From NCBI GenBank assembly GCA_002284615.2, contig MU070507.1:5046-19572 (forward strand): a stretch of DNA of 14,527 nt. The letters run 5' to 3'. Origin of the DNA: Dunaliella salina. Lineage: Eukaryota > Chlorophyta > Chlorophyceae > Chlamydomonadales > Dunaliellaceae. A program made the translations under genes and the position numbers. Shown one piece after another: positions 1-8,869 of this stretch (its first letter is position 1; each line of letters starts with the position of its first letter). The notes under the pieces are model-generated. The model made no database searches and had not been told where the DNA came from. It saw only the letters and a list, made by a program, of their open reading frames with translations.

Positions 1-717
1 GTGCGCGCGCGCGCGTGGTGTCCTCCTTATTGCTGTGCAAATCGGAAATGACGTTGGCAATTTTTTATTGTCCGTCTCAACTTTTTGAGCAGCAGCTGGG
101 CGATTTTTTGAATGTTTCACTGATTGTTCTGTCTGATAGTGTCACAGGCCTTTAGTCTCTGGCACAGACAATCAATTTGACAAAAAACATTTTGTGCCTG
201 GCTTGTTTGGTTTCAGCTTGCCTTCATCATGCATGGACGGGATGTATGAGATGGTAACAGCCCAATTGTAATGCCTTGTCCAGTTTCAGTCACAGGGGGC
301 ATCCATGCATAGCAGCCGCAAGAGCACAGACTCTCAATTTGACGCTTCCACCGCCATGTCTTGGGCATCCAAGGGACTGGCTTCGAATCTCCTGCGTGCA
401 TTGGCTGTGTTGAATGAGGTGAGATATCCCTTGCGGATTGGGTAAGAGCTACTTGTGCGCTGCAAGTCTTAACATCTTATGGAGGAAGGCAGACTCATTT
501 CATTCGCAACTTTGCGGCTTATGTAAGGAAACAGCCAGGAAAGAATGCGTGCACTTGAGCTGTTTCAGCTTAGCATCCTGAATGGCTACAGCGTACGTTC
601 TAAGCTGGTGTGCACGCTTACTCCGTTTGCCCGCAGTGACTCCTGTGCCTCAGTCAAGTTGAGCAGCAGAAATTTCATGTTTCAGCTGGGGTGCATGCTG
701 ACTTGGTTTGGCTGCAG
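1..717. other. upstream region or intron, no firm gene
   Basis: It opens with a short alternating GC/GT run at 1-16. No convincing coding island is seen. One weak candidate lies at 217-253 on the + strand, between a pyrimidine-rich acceptor ending TTTCAG and a GTAACA donor. It has a single open frame (LPSSCMDGMYEM) that leaves in phase 0, as the PAS exon at 718 would need. With twelve residues and no recognised motif, this is too little to call. Sequence just before 718 (TTGGTTTGGCTGCAG) looks like a splice acceptor, so the gene probably starts upstream of the window or in this stretch. Confidence 0.4.
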
Positions 718-856
718 GTGCCGGTAGTAGCCACTCTGGTGGAGCTGAGCGGCCGGGTGCTCTACCAGAATGCGCCCAGCAAGAACTACTGGGGTCCCTT
801 GGCTTCACATTCTCACCAAAGCGGTCAAACCTCCGCCTGCTCCAACAGCAGCACCG
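718..856 (+). CDS. exon: N-terminal half of a PAS-like sensor domain
   Basis: The open frame begins in phase 0 after an acceptor ending GGCTGCAG and ends one base into a codon at a G|GTGTGT donor. The protein reads VPVVATLVELSGRV and then VLYQNAPSKNYWG, followed by a Ser/His/Gln-rich loop. A small hydrophobic strand, a GRVL turn and a YQNxxS helix start are what the first part of a PAS domain looks like. I associate the VLYQN.PS..Y.G pattern with PAS domains in green-algal guanylate/adenylate cyclase proteins. PAS domains bind small ligands or partners and act as sensors; no ligand can be named here. Splicing to 3733 restores phase and completes the fold, which is the strongest support. The exon could start earlier, because the frame is open back to at least 691. 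Confidence 0.6.
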
Positions 857-857
857 G

Positions 858-936
<79 letters not shown>
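857..936 (+). repeat. (GT)40 microsatellite at a splice donor
   Basis: Forty GT dinucleotide units, one of them changed to GC at 863-864. The first GT of the run is also the predicted 5' splice site of the preceding exon, so the intron begins with the microsatellite. If the intron were retained, the frame would run on as a Val-Cys dipeptide repeat to about 940. Confidence 0.95.
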
Positions 937-938
<2 letters not shown>

Positions 939-2770
939 CTAGCACTTTGCCGGAAAGATGTCCAATTTTCAACAAGAGACGGCACAACTTATGTATACTG
1001 GCTCACCCACAGCAGGTGTAGTCTACATTATGGCACAATTGGATCGTATTAACAACAGAAACAGACCTTGGGCAAGGTCATGCCTTTTGCTGGCCTGCCC
1101 TTCTTGGCAGAAAGTGCCCACATTTTTAAAGCTGGCACGTCTGAGCCCCTTCTGCTCCATGTGAGGACCTGAAAAATGCATTGCATAGCTGGATTTTTGC
1201 ACTTTAAGGGTCTTTAAAAGGGTGGGGTGGGAGGGGGAAGGGGTAAGGTACATTGGCGCGTGAACAAGGTGTGGCAGATCGAAAGGCAGAAAAGAAAACA
1301 AAACTGAAAATTCTATGGCCAACAAGTTCAGAGAATTGCTGGACAGCACCTTGAGCATGCTGTTTGTGTTGGGTTGTCTTTACTCATGAATGCCGCATTG
1401 ATAAATGCTAGAAAGTGTGACATCTCTTTAAGATCTTTTACAGCACATCATTGTTTGCACCGGCGGCCAACCAACTTCATTCTAGTTTTGTTAAATCCTT
1501 GTGCTGAGCAGCGCTGGGAATGTGCCCAGGTTGCCACATTGTGCAGCAGCTGTGATGTTTTGTCACTTCCTGCAATGGCTTGTACATCTGCCTCAAAATG
1601 GGTTCATCCATATGCACGTATCTGCAATGCCCTTGCAAAATCCAACACCAAAGCATCGAAAGGTCCTGGAGGCAAATGCAGCCCCAGAGTGCTGGCTCAT
1701 TTGGTGCCGCTTGGAAAATCTTCTATGTCTGGCAAAAATGGTGCAAGAAAGATTTTGAGCCAGATAACACCTGCACATGCCAAATTCTAACAAATTTCCA
1801 TGCATGGGCAAAATGAATATGTTTTTGAAACAATGAGGGCATGCACAGAGGCGAAACTGAAGGCCTGGAAGTGAAGCTGGTAGGATTAAGGAAGTCCGGC
1901 CAGGGTGAGGACCAGCACCCAAATGCACTGAAATCTGCTCAAATTGTTATTCCAATAGCACGCTTTTTATGACAAGGGGTTGCCTGGTTATCTTGAATCT
2001 CAGTGTACCTATTTCTACAATCAGTTTGCTTGACTAGACAAAGCACTCGGGAACGGAGCCCCTGCGGGCTCCGCCCTTAAAACCACCTGTCTCTCCTAAA
2101 ATAGGTGCAGTGCAGCCTCTGGGCCACACACATCACCTCTGCAAGCCAACTTCCAGGCAGAACTCAACATTTAGGCATTGAAACATCTTGATTTGCTTAG
2201 GGCATGATAAAGCCTCGTAAAACACATGGAAATGTCAATGAAAGCTGCAAGGACAATGCGGAAGCCCCCCAAAATTAATGTGCGAGATTATCAAAATTAC
2301 TGAGTTTGTCATTTCTGGTGAGTCTCTGGCTTGTCTTGGGCATAATCAGGAGTATGGTAGGGTTTCATGCTTCCCATTTCCCTGGTTCCAAGTCCGGTCC
2401 TTCTGGCCTATGGGAACCACAGGCATGTTCTTCTGCATCGGATTGATGAAAAATGCGCCCAAATGCAGCTGCTCACACTCTTTAGCGCATGCTTGTGCTC
2501 GCTCACGGGCATACAGGTAAGTTAATGACACCTATATTTCTTGCAGTCAACTCCTCACATCACTATAGTTGCTTTCATTCTATAAGGATAAGAATAGGTT
2601 GTACAAGGTGATTATGTGGTGCAGTTGCCAATGAAGAATTGGTTAGTGCGGTGCCAGAGTCAACTCACACTGAAAAGGCAAAGTATTGACATCAGAACAG
2701 TAACTGTGGCCTAGCCAGGACATTGAGTTGCTTGTTTTTTGTGTGGTGTTTTAGATCTTTTACCGCTTTA
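937..2770. other. intron interior, no gene seen
   Basis: First part of the long intron between the two PAS exons (857-3732). It contains several short open frames on both strands, none with splice signals plus protein-like sequence. A perfect 8-bp stem with a 4-base loop lies at 2054-2073. Runs rich in TGCATG are scattered through it, as through the whole window. I see no transposase or reverse-transcriptase motif here. Confidence 0.5.
2054..2073 (+). repeat. short perfect hairpin
   Basis: CGGAGCCC and GGGCTCCG form an 8-bp perfect stem around a CTGC loop. It is GC-rich in an otherwise AT-moderate intron. It lacks a following T-run, so it does not look like a terminator. It may be a fragment of a repeat family. 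Confidence 0.6.
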
Positions 2771-3321
2771 GGCTGTGGTCACACCTATAAACAATTGCGT
2801 TATAATTAAGTTTCATAATCACGCTACAGAATTATGTTTTGCCTTAATTAGGCAAAGTACAATCACGCCGGACATTGTTTTATAAAAAATTAGTTACCTA
2901 CATCTAGGGACATTTGCAACATTTTGTGTCTGCTTTCCAAGCACTTCGGATCCTGCTCATTATCACTTATTTTTCTCTTTCTTGTCCTACCTGTTTGCTG
3001 GTTCCCCTTACCCATTTCAGCGCCTGGGTAGGAGAACAGTAGGGATAAATGAGGTAAGAGGACTCACCTGCTTCAGGGGAAACGTTTTCTGGGTATATAC
3101 ACTATGGCGGGTGGTGGCGGCGGGAAAAGAAGTTCCTATTTCCNCCAATCATGCCCCCCCCCCTGCCCCCCCCCCCCTCCCTCTTGATTACGGTTTCCTA
3201 ATAATCATTAGGACTTTGAAATTATGGACTTCATTATGTAGTGTGGCCGTGGAAATAATCATCGTATCCCTATTATGAAAACGTACTAAATGCGTAATTA
3301 ATCACAAGTGTGACCGGGACC
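2771..3321. mobile_element. MITE-like element with imperfect terminal inverted repeats
   Basis: The left end GGCTGTGGTCACAC (2771-2784) and the right end GTGTGACCGGGACC (3308-3321) are inverted copies matching at 10 of 14 positions, including an unbroken GGTCACAC. The inverse symmetry continues inward: TTTCATAAT at 2811-2819 is mirrored by ATTATGAAA at 3272-3280, at nearly the same distance from each end (40 and 41 bases). The interior is AT-rich and has no coding potential. The left flank is TTA and the right flank TTG, a near match to the three-base TWA target duplication of PIF/Harbinger elements. That superfamily assignment is only a suggestion. It lies inside the intron between the two PAS exons and contains an undetermined base and two poly-C runs. 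Confidence 0.6.
3144..3177 (+). repeat. undetermined base and poly-C runs
   Basis: An N at 3144 is followed by ten C at 3154-3163 and twelve C at 3166-3177. Homopolymer lengths here are likely to be unreliable in the assembly. Confidence 0.9.
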
Positions 3322-3732
3322 TTGTTTAATACTTTATCTTGATTTGTTTCATGCTTTACTTTGCATGTTCGGAATGGTCCGCTTGTGCAAGGACGGTGTT
3401 GTGCAAGGACGGCCTCTTCTATGAGCATTTCACCTCCCTGGAGGGCGTGGGCCTCGCTGCCTCTGCATGCTGCAATCCAATTATGGCCGGCAGTGGTACT
3501 TGCGATGGCACGTGTTTTCCTCTCTCTGCAGAGAACCCATCAATGTTCTTCAAGCCAACGCTTGTGCTCTTTCCCTTCCTTTCTCTTTTGGAACGTCTCA
3601 TCATCACTACGCTTTTGCACTTCTGGTCTCCTTTCTCGTCCACCTTTGAAATTTTATAGCACTTGCTCCTGTTTCCTGAGCCTGCAGTCTTTGTCCCACC
3701 AGTCCTGCTGTGTCGCCTGTCCCTGTGCACAG
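3322..3732. other. intron end, possible unused exon-like island
   Basis: It contains a GC-richer island at about 3400-3470 whose + strand reading includes CKDGLFYEHFTSLEG. Its acceptors do not give the phase needed after the exon ending at 856, and skipping it gives a continuous PAS domain. It is therefore treated as intronic, or at most an alternative exon. The last ~100 bases are pyrimidine-rich and lead to the acceptor at 3731-3732. Confidence 0.4.
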
Positions 3733-3857
3733 CTGCAGGCAATTTGAATTGGCTGTTAAGTACGCTGCTTCCTAACGACACTGAAAGCGTCCAAGGGCTG
3801 TTGGACGAAGTGGGGGCAGGAGGCATCTGGCAGAGAGTGCTGGCAGTACCTCCACCT
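3733..3857 (+). CDS. exon: second part of the PAS-like domain
   Basis: Two bases complete the codon split at 856. The protein then runs AGNLNWLLSTLLPNDTESV followed by LLDEVGAGGIWQRVLAVPP, and ends in phase 0 at a GTAAGC donor. In PAS domains this corresponds to the central helix and the start of the sheet (a leucine-rich helix, then an xGxIW and V.VPP strand). The acceptor is a tandem pair (CACAG/CTGCAG), so the exon may start at 3733 or 3739, and both keep phase. A later donor at 3873 (CAG|GTCAGT) would add VSFLQ in frame. Joined to 718-856 it gives one uninterrupted domain across a ~2.9-kb intron, which neither exon would suggest alone. Confidence 0.62.
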
Positions 3858-4714
3858 GTAAGCTTCCTGCAGGTCAGTGTGAGTGCAGATGGCGTTGGTA
3901 CATGCCTCTGAAGCTTGTGACAATCTTACTCCCTTGTTTACTTGAAAAACGAGGTGATCTTCAGATGATGCATGCTAGAGGCAGAACCTGGTTTGCATAC
4001 TCAGTTTGGACCTGTACGAACCTGTACCTGTGGATGATTGAAAAAGTGCAAGCAACCTAATAATGATGGGAAAATGAACGTGCCTTGGATTTTGGTACAG
4101 GATCCATTGTTTGGGTAAGGTGCCCAAGCAACATGGAGAAATGGCTCAACCCTTGGTGTCTCCATGGCTCCTGCCTTGAATGCACTGCAATAATGTAACC
4201 TTCCAAGCAATGTTCAAGCCCCAGGATACTTTTTTTGGTAAGCGTTCCACAAAACTTAAGATAGAGTGTGATGGAAGAGACCCTCTGTACCATGCTTATG
4301 CTCCTCGTCATTCTGCAAACGGGACAAGTTCCCCTTATCCACAGCAAGGTATGGCAGACTGTTTCTTCAATTTTGTACCTACCATATCCAAGCCGTTGTA
4401 GGAATAAAACGTTTGCCTGAAATGGCTACCTCCTGTGGCCTGACTCGAAGTGCAATTCAATTGAAGCGCTCACAATCTAGGTAGAAGGGAGCATGTTACT
4501 TGCAAATGGAATTAAGTCTGTGGGGAGCAATTGGCTAAAGCCAGCGACGCCAAACAATAGAATGAACAGGATTTCCTGTCAGAGTCTTTTTAGACACATG
4601 AGAGCCTGATCTTGTGCAGAAGGGCTGTTTCCTTGAAATCAGCTTCTGTGGAGTGTCTGGGAGCCATTTAATGATGGGAAGGACCTTTGCCTTGCCTCCC
4701 TCCTCTCTCCTCAG
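3858..4714. other. intronic stretch with an unresolved linking exon
   Basis: Phase requires at least one more exon here, entering in phase 0 and leaving in phase 2. A 14-base candidate at 4101-4114 (acceptor GGTACAG, donor GTAAGG) has the right phase and would read DPLFG across the junction. It lacks the Trp-His strand I would expect at this point in such PAS domains. An open stretch at 4240-4350 ending CAAG|GTATGG has the wrong phase. Nothing else is recognisable. Confidence 0.35.
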
Positions 4715-4764
4715 GGCCCCTCTAAGAGCCTATGACGACCCTAAGGGGCATTTGCAAATGCAAG
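4715..4764 (+). CDS. candidate exon: late PAS strand
   Basis: A very strong acceptor (a run of C and T from about 4688, ending CTCCTCAG) leads into a 50-base island with a single open frame, APLRAYDDPKGHLQMQ. It closes at a CAAG|GTGCTG donor. The PLR..DP.GHL pattern fits the last strands of PAS domains of this type (a PL.DP.TG loop followed by a hydrophobic strand). It enters with one base of a split codon and leaves in phase 1, which the next candidate at 5131 accepts. The exon is short and its upstream partner is missing, so confidence is modest. Confidence 0.38.
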
Positions 4765-5130
4765 GTGCTGGATTAACAGCATTGAAACAAATGGCAATTT
4801 CGTGAAAAGATAAGGCAAGGGTTGTTCAAGGGATGGTGCTTTAGGCTGAAGCTGGATGCTCCAGGCCCAACTGCTCACCCAAGCAGATTGGATGCAGGGG
4901 ACCCTGCTGAATCCAGCCTTTCTTGAAGCACAGACAAATATTATATAGAGAGCAGGCCAAATTGGCAAGCATGCACAGGTGAAGCTTGTGGGGTGTGGTG
5001 TTCCGATGCCAGGCACGGACATAGGAATGGAATGTCACGAGCAGCAGCCGCCACACAGAGCTTTGCTGGCTTGGGTACAAGCATAAGCTGGATTGCTAGG
5101 CTGGCCAAGGTAGAATGCGGCAATTAATAG
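4765..5130. other. intron, nothing recognised
   Basis: About 370 bases between candidate exons. Short open frames on the minus strand have no splice context or motif. No repeat or RNA gene is visible. Confidence 0.4.
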
Positions 5131-5248
5131 TAGCCCTTCAGCTTGTTGGCCAGACTGCTGACCCTCAGCTGCAAATTGTGCAAGGGTGCAGTCCTGTGTT
5201 CAACCACATTTGCCCGAGGCACGTTCAGCTGCCCCTTTTGCCGAGCCG
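5131..5248 (+). CDS. candidate exon: PAS end and PRHV segment
   Basis: The frame reads LVGQTADPQLQIVQ, then CSPVFNHICPRHVQLP, and closes in phase 2 at a CCG|GTGAAT donor. In the green-algal PAS-cyclase proteins I am comparing with, the PAS domain ends in a Q.DVT strand. A helix with an FPRHV motif follows shortly after, and the QTADP and CPRHV here have the same order and spacing. The acceptor is uncertain: TAG at 5128-5130 gives the right phase after 4764, TAG at 5131-5133 also does, while the better CAG at 5139-5141 gives phase 0. Its downstream phase matches the strong exon at 5575, which supports the frame. Confidence 0.42.
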
Positions 5249-5574
5249 GTGAATGCCTCGAGCTTTCCAATGAATATGACTATATTCATTGCATGTCACG
5301 GGACGCGACAGAAAGCATAACTTTTGCGAGTCATATACAAGTTGTTTTAAAGAGTACATATTCGAAGCCGCGTAAGAGCTACTGATTGGTATGTACCTTG
5401 ACAGTACGAAAGTGTTGCTGGCACACTTTATTGCAAGATGCCAAAATAGTTACCTTCATTTTTTTGCGAGTATTGAGGCTTTGCGACAAGTTTCAAAAAA
5501 TGCAAAGTGTGTGAAGCCTCATATCTTCACCCACTTTTCACTTTTTCACTGTTCCTACTCATTGCCTTCATCAG
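5249..5574. other. intron, nothing recognised
   Basis: A 326-base intron with a strongly pyrimidine-rich 3' end (about 5534-5574) that ends TTCATCAG. No repeat or RNA gene was noticed inside it. Confidence 0.4.
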
Positions 5575-5710
5575 AGGTCTCCCAGAGGCTGCCTCAAAGG
5601 AATCTGACACCTCCATGGGCTCACATGCCCTTCCCTTGCCACTGCCCTTCCCCCTGCCTCCACAACAATCTCCTTCTCCCACCCAGACCACTTCTTCCTC
5701 ACTGGGAAGG
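5575..5710 (+). CDS. exon: Pro/Ser/Thr-rich linker
   Basis: A textbook acceptor (long pyrimidine tract, TCATCAG) opens a 45-codon frame. It begins GLPEAASKESDTSMGSHA, continues as a Pro/Leu-rich stretch with Pro-Gln and Ser-Pro repeats, and ends TTSSSLGR at an AGG|GTGATG donor in phase 0. The composition is that of a flexible linker; no fold is expected. One leading base completes the codon from 5248, and the phase-0 end suits the exon at 8244. A competing frame is open from the same acceptor (VSQRLPQRNLTPPWA...) but reaches a stop at the donor. Confidence 0.5.
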
Positions 5711-5769
5711 GTGATGCCCTTATGCGCACCCTCAATTGCCTACCACCCCTTCCCTGCACTATCATCCTG

Positions 5770-5800
<31 letters not shown>

Positions 5801-5960
5801 GCCTGGAGGAAGTCATGCAAGCACATCCTCACATCCTGCTGCTGTCCAGGAAGCTTGATGGGCAGGAGCTGCAGCCCTTTGCACTGGGGACCCCATGGAG
5901 AAAGGCCTGGCTGCAATGGCAGCTGCCTCTGCATGCTCTTCAACCTTGCATGCAAGCACA
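5770..5960 (+). other. CTG tract followed by a possible alternative exon
   Basis: An imperfect CTG run (5770-5799) ends in CAG at 5799-5801, so it could act as a pyrimidine-rich acceptor. The following + strand frame reads LEEVMQAHPHILLLSRKLDG and continues in a coding-like way to about 5940. It needs an incoming phase of 2, which the exon at 5575-5710 does not supply at its best donor. No clear donor closes it. It may be an alternative exon, a captured fragment or chance. Confidence 0.3.
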
Positions 5961-6108
5961 GGGTTCAGGCGGGTGCAGAGCTCCTTGGGCGGGCCATTGC
6001 TTGCATACTTTCTGAAGCCTTCAAAAAAGTAATTAACAAGCAGACTGGAAATTGCGCAGAGTGGCAACAATTGATCATTTGAATCGCAATACTCCCAGTA
6101 CCGGCACG

Positions 6109-6672
6109 GTATATGTATATATGGGTCCAATCGGAGGAGGTGGGTTTTGGTGGGTGTTTTGGGGGCTTTTGACTTTCAAAGACCCCCCCCTACACATTTT
6201 TTCTGGGCCACTTCTATGGGCTTCCAAAGACATTAACGGATTTCTGGGCTAGAACTATCAATTGGCACCATCTTGGTGCAAATCGGGATGACGGTGGGGG
6301 TAGGGGGGGGGCTGTGTGCATGGCTGGGAGTCACTGCCAAGCATGCAAAGGTAAGGGCAGCAGGGGGTGCGCAGGCAGACATGCGGCAAACCAATTTAAA
6401 TTTCCAATACAGTGTCAATGTTTAATGGTAACCTTGCATGGTGAAGCCGAGAGGGCAATTTGTGGACACGCTTGCCAGTTGTGGGTGCCTGGAAGAGCAG
6501 GTGTGCATAAGCCTCCGGCGGTCCCATATCTCTGCTGTATCTCAATATTTCACTGTGCTGAGTGTGCAGATGGATGCAGAATTGAAAGAGGAGCAAATTG
6601 GTACCCTTCTTTTATGGATTGGGGTACTGGGATTGGGATCTCGGGGTTGTTGGTGGGTCAGGGGGCCCCATC
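6109..6672 (+). mobile_element. dispersed repeat, copy A
   Basis: Collinear with 13193-13748 in the same orientation over about 560 bases. Shared exact blocks include TTTTTTCTGGGCCACTTCTA (6197-6216), GCCAGTTGTGGGTGC (6474-6488) and GGTGGGTCAGGGGG (6652-6665), with similar spacing in both copies. The copies differ by many substitutions and small indels, so they are old. No terminal repeat or target duplication is evident, and neither copy keeps a long open frame. It is probably a non-autonomous transposable element or the fragment of one, and lies in the intron 5711-8243. Confidence 0.8.
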
Positions 6673-8243
6673 CAAAAATTTGACATGACGACAATATTTT
6701 TATGCCCTCCTGTATTTAGATTTTTAAAGGAGTGAAACAGCTATTCAACTTTACCAGAAGGGGAAGTTTTGGTCTTACCGTTTTCCCGCAGTCATCCCGC
6801 ACCCCTCAAAAACATTATTATTGCAAGGTGATCAATGAGGACTGCAGTTTATCAGATTGGGCTTGGTCACGCGCCATAGCCAGATTTTTCCTGAACTATG
6901 AGGTCAAAGGCACGGGGCGGTGATGTGCTGGGCTCTTTAGAATGTATTTAGGGGCTGAGGCACCAAGAATTTCCTTGTATTCCTGCAAGTGGTGCCAAAG
7001 CCCTATGCAGCCTTACAAACCCCACAGCAGGTGCCGCCCTAGACCTCAATTGCACTCGTACACTGAAATCTTCGGGAAATGATAAAAAAAACAGGCCGCC
7101 TGTGACCCAGGGTGTAAAGATTGCAGCTAAAAATCAGCGAGCTCAAAAGAGCAGTTTTAAAAGGCCATCTGTAATGGTTACTAGGCAAACAAGCTTGGAA
7201 CGCCCTCTCATGCGTGCACGTGTGCCTGGCACACACAGCAGGAACCTGTTCAGGGTAACTCAACCCCAGAAGTGTTACACACCAGAGGAGTATTTCCGTT
7301 GAAATACATGAACAAATGTTGCCCAGAATGAAGGTCAACCTGTCTGCTTACATGTTCTGCTTATTGATCAGGAACATTCAAAACAGGTGCAATGCAAGCA
7401 GGCATCGCTGTAACAAAGGAGGGGTACGGGGCAGTGCACCTTGTCATTATACTGATTGTTTTCAATTTATGGATATGCATCCTGTTATTGCTGGATTGTG
7501 ACTTGAGGTAAGAGTTCTTAGAAGGAAGTCTTGCATCCGCCTATGCTTTTCCACATTGAAAGGATGCTGGCTTCCTGGCGAGTTGGGCTAGTTAAGCTTT
7601 TTGCCATCTCAGGGACAAATGCGAAAGTCCTCGAATAGCTTTAAAATAAGCTCTGATGCAAGAAAAATAATCAGACTGTATTCTAAAACTCACCAGACAG
7701 GGTGAATAAAGTTATTTTCCTTCAGCGCTAGCCTAGTATGAAAGGATTTGCCATTGGGCAAGGATATAGCATTTTTTCTTGGCCAGGATAGCCCCTCTTG
7801 AAGGTGGCCCCCAAAATATAGACCCCTCTGGCCCTGCCTGCAGAAGCTGTCTTGCTGCATTTTCAACCAATTCTACTGAGACATGTAGAGATGCAGGGCC
7901 TTCATGGCTTTCAATAAATTCAGAAGTAAGCATGCCAACAGTATGCAAAGCAGGCAATCGATTAGACCACGAACTTACATTTTTTTCTCCAGGCCAATCT
8001 CTATCTTGTGCACGCTCTGTGCCGCTAACACCTAGGGTGTCCTTGTCATAGCCCCCAATCCTTACTTGTCTGCAATGGGAAGGATCTGGACGCTGCGGCA
8101 TCGACTGATTTCTTGTTCCAATTGTTTCCTTATGGCACCTTCTACCTGCAGGGGTGCATAATCATGTGTTTTATGCCTCTGATTTGTGTGTTGGCCCTCT
8201 CTGTCTATCATCGACTGCCTGGGGCTATTGCTGTTGACTGCAG

Positions 8244-8320
8244 AGCGTGCATTCCATGAGCCAGAATCTGAGCAGCTCTGCAAGTTTCGCTTTTGAAGAC
8301 TCAATGGCAAGAAACAGCAG
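8244..8320 (+). CDS. exon: Ser-rich segment
   Basis: It lies between the acceptor TTGACTGCAG and a near-perfect donor CAG|GTGAGT. Only one of three frames is open: SVHSMSQNLSSSASF followed by AFEDSMARNS, leaving in phase 2. The entry phase fits 5710 and the exit phase fits the next exon, where the joined residues read NSRSNSLG. It is Ser-rich and probably disordered, with Arg-x-Ser sites. No domain is recognised. Confidence 0.55.
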
Positions 8321-8869
8321 GTGAGTATGGTTTTGTAGTAATGTGCCAATGCATGTATGTGTGTGGGGAGATGGAGGGGGAGATTGCAGAAAGGGGCACA
8401 GTGGAGGAGCATAGATGTGCGTTAGCTGGCATGGGCTGCACGCTCATCAGAATAGGTTGGCATCTCCTTCTGCCCAGGCCACAGTTTGCTTGAAGCCTCA
8501 TTAGGGCTATTTCGGGTATCTGTTGCTTGGCCTCCCCTTCACTAATGGTTTTTGACGTACTGATTCTTGACCCTTGCACACAGTGCAAGGATGAAAACTG
8601 GGCACAAAGTCTGCAATCGTTAGAGCCCATATGAACAGTGGTGCATCCATGTGCATGGTTACAAACGATATTTTGCAGCACTTTTGTTTCGATGGCATGC
8701 TCTTTGAGCATTGATGATGTGCCCCTCGCAGCAAAAAAAAAACTGGGTAGTGAAGTATCCAATTGCTCCTCTAAAAGCTTCTCTTTGTCCTTGATGAATG
8801 AAGGGCCACTTCCCATGCCCCTGAATCACGGGTGGGCTTCCCTCTGCGTTGGCCTTGGCACCACTTGAG
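8321..8869. other. intron with a minus-strand open frame
   Basis: A 549-base intron from GTGAGT to an acceptor near 8869. The minus strand is open from 8816 to 8301 (171 codons), with a Glu/Lys-rich start, but has no recognisable motif. Its 3' end overlaps the + strand exon at 8244-8320. It is left as non-coding. Confidence 0.4.

Larger units (their letters stand above)
5711..8243. other. long intron with a repeat copy, no firm gene
   Basis: About 2.5 kb. It contains the CTG tract and exon-like island at 5770-5960, one copy of the dispersed repeat (6109-6672), and otherwise short open frames with no motif. A strong acceptor-like TTTTTTTCTCCAG ends near 7993, but the frames after it close quickly or have no matching donor. 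A minus-strand open frame at 7733-8101 is protein-like in places but has no partner. Confidence 0.4.

Noticed and set aside
650..987. His-Thr repeat frames on the minus strand
   Set aside because: They are translations of the (GT)n/(AC)n microsatellite, with no conserved flanking sequence.
2054..2073. Hairpin as a bacterial-type terminator
   Set aside because: There is no T-run after it and the context is a eukaryotic intron. Kept only as a repeat.
3384..3470. Exon-like reading CKDGLFYEHFTSLEG
   Set aside because: Available acceptors give the wrong phase after 856. Leaving it out yields a continuous PAS domain.
7733..8101. Minus-strand open frame of 122 codons, protein-like in places
   Set aside because: No motif and no phase-compatible neighbour on the minus strand. 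Kept only as a note in the intron entry.
8301..8816. Minus-strand open frame of 171 codons
   Set aside because: It has no recognisable motif or fitting splice partner. It runs through a + strand intron with good signals and overlaps the exon at 8244-8320.
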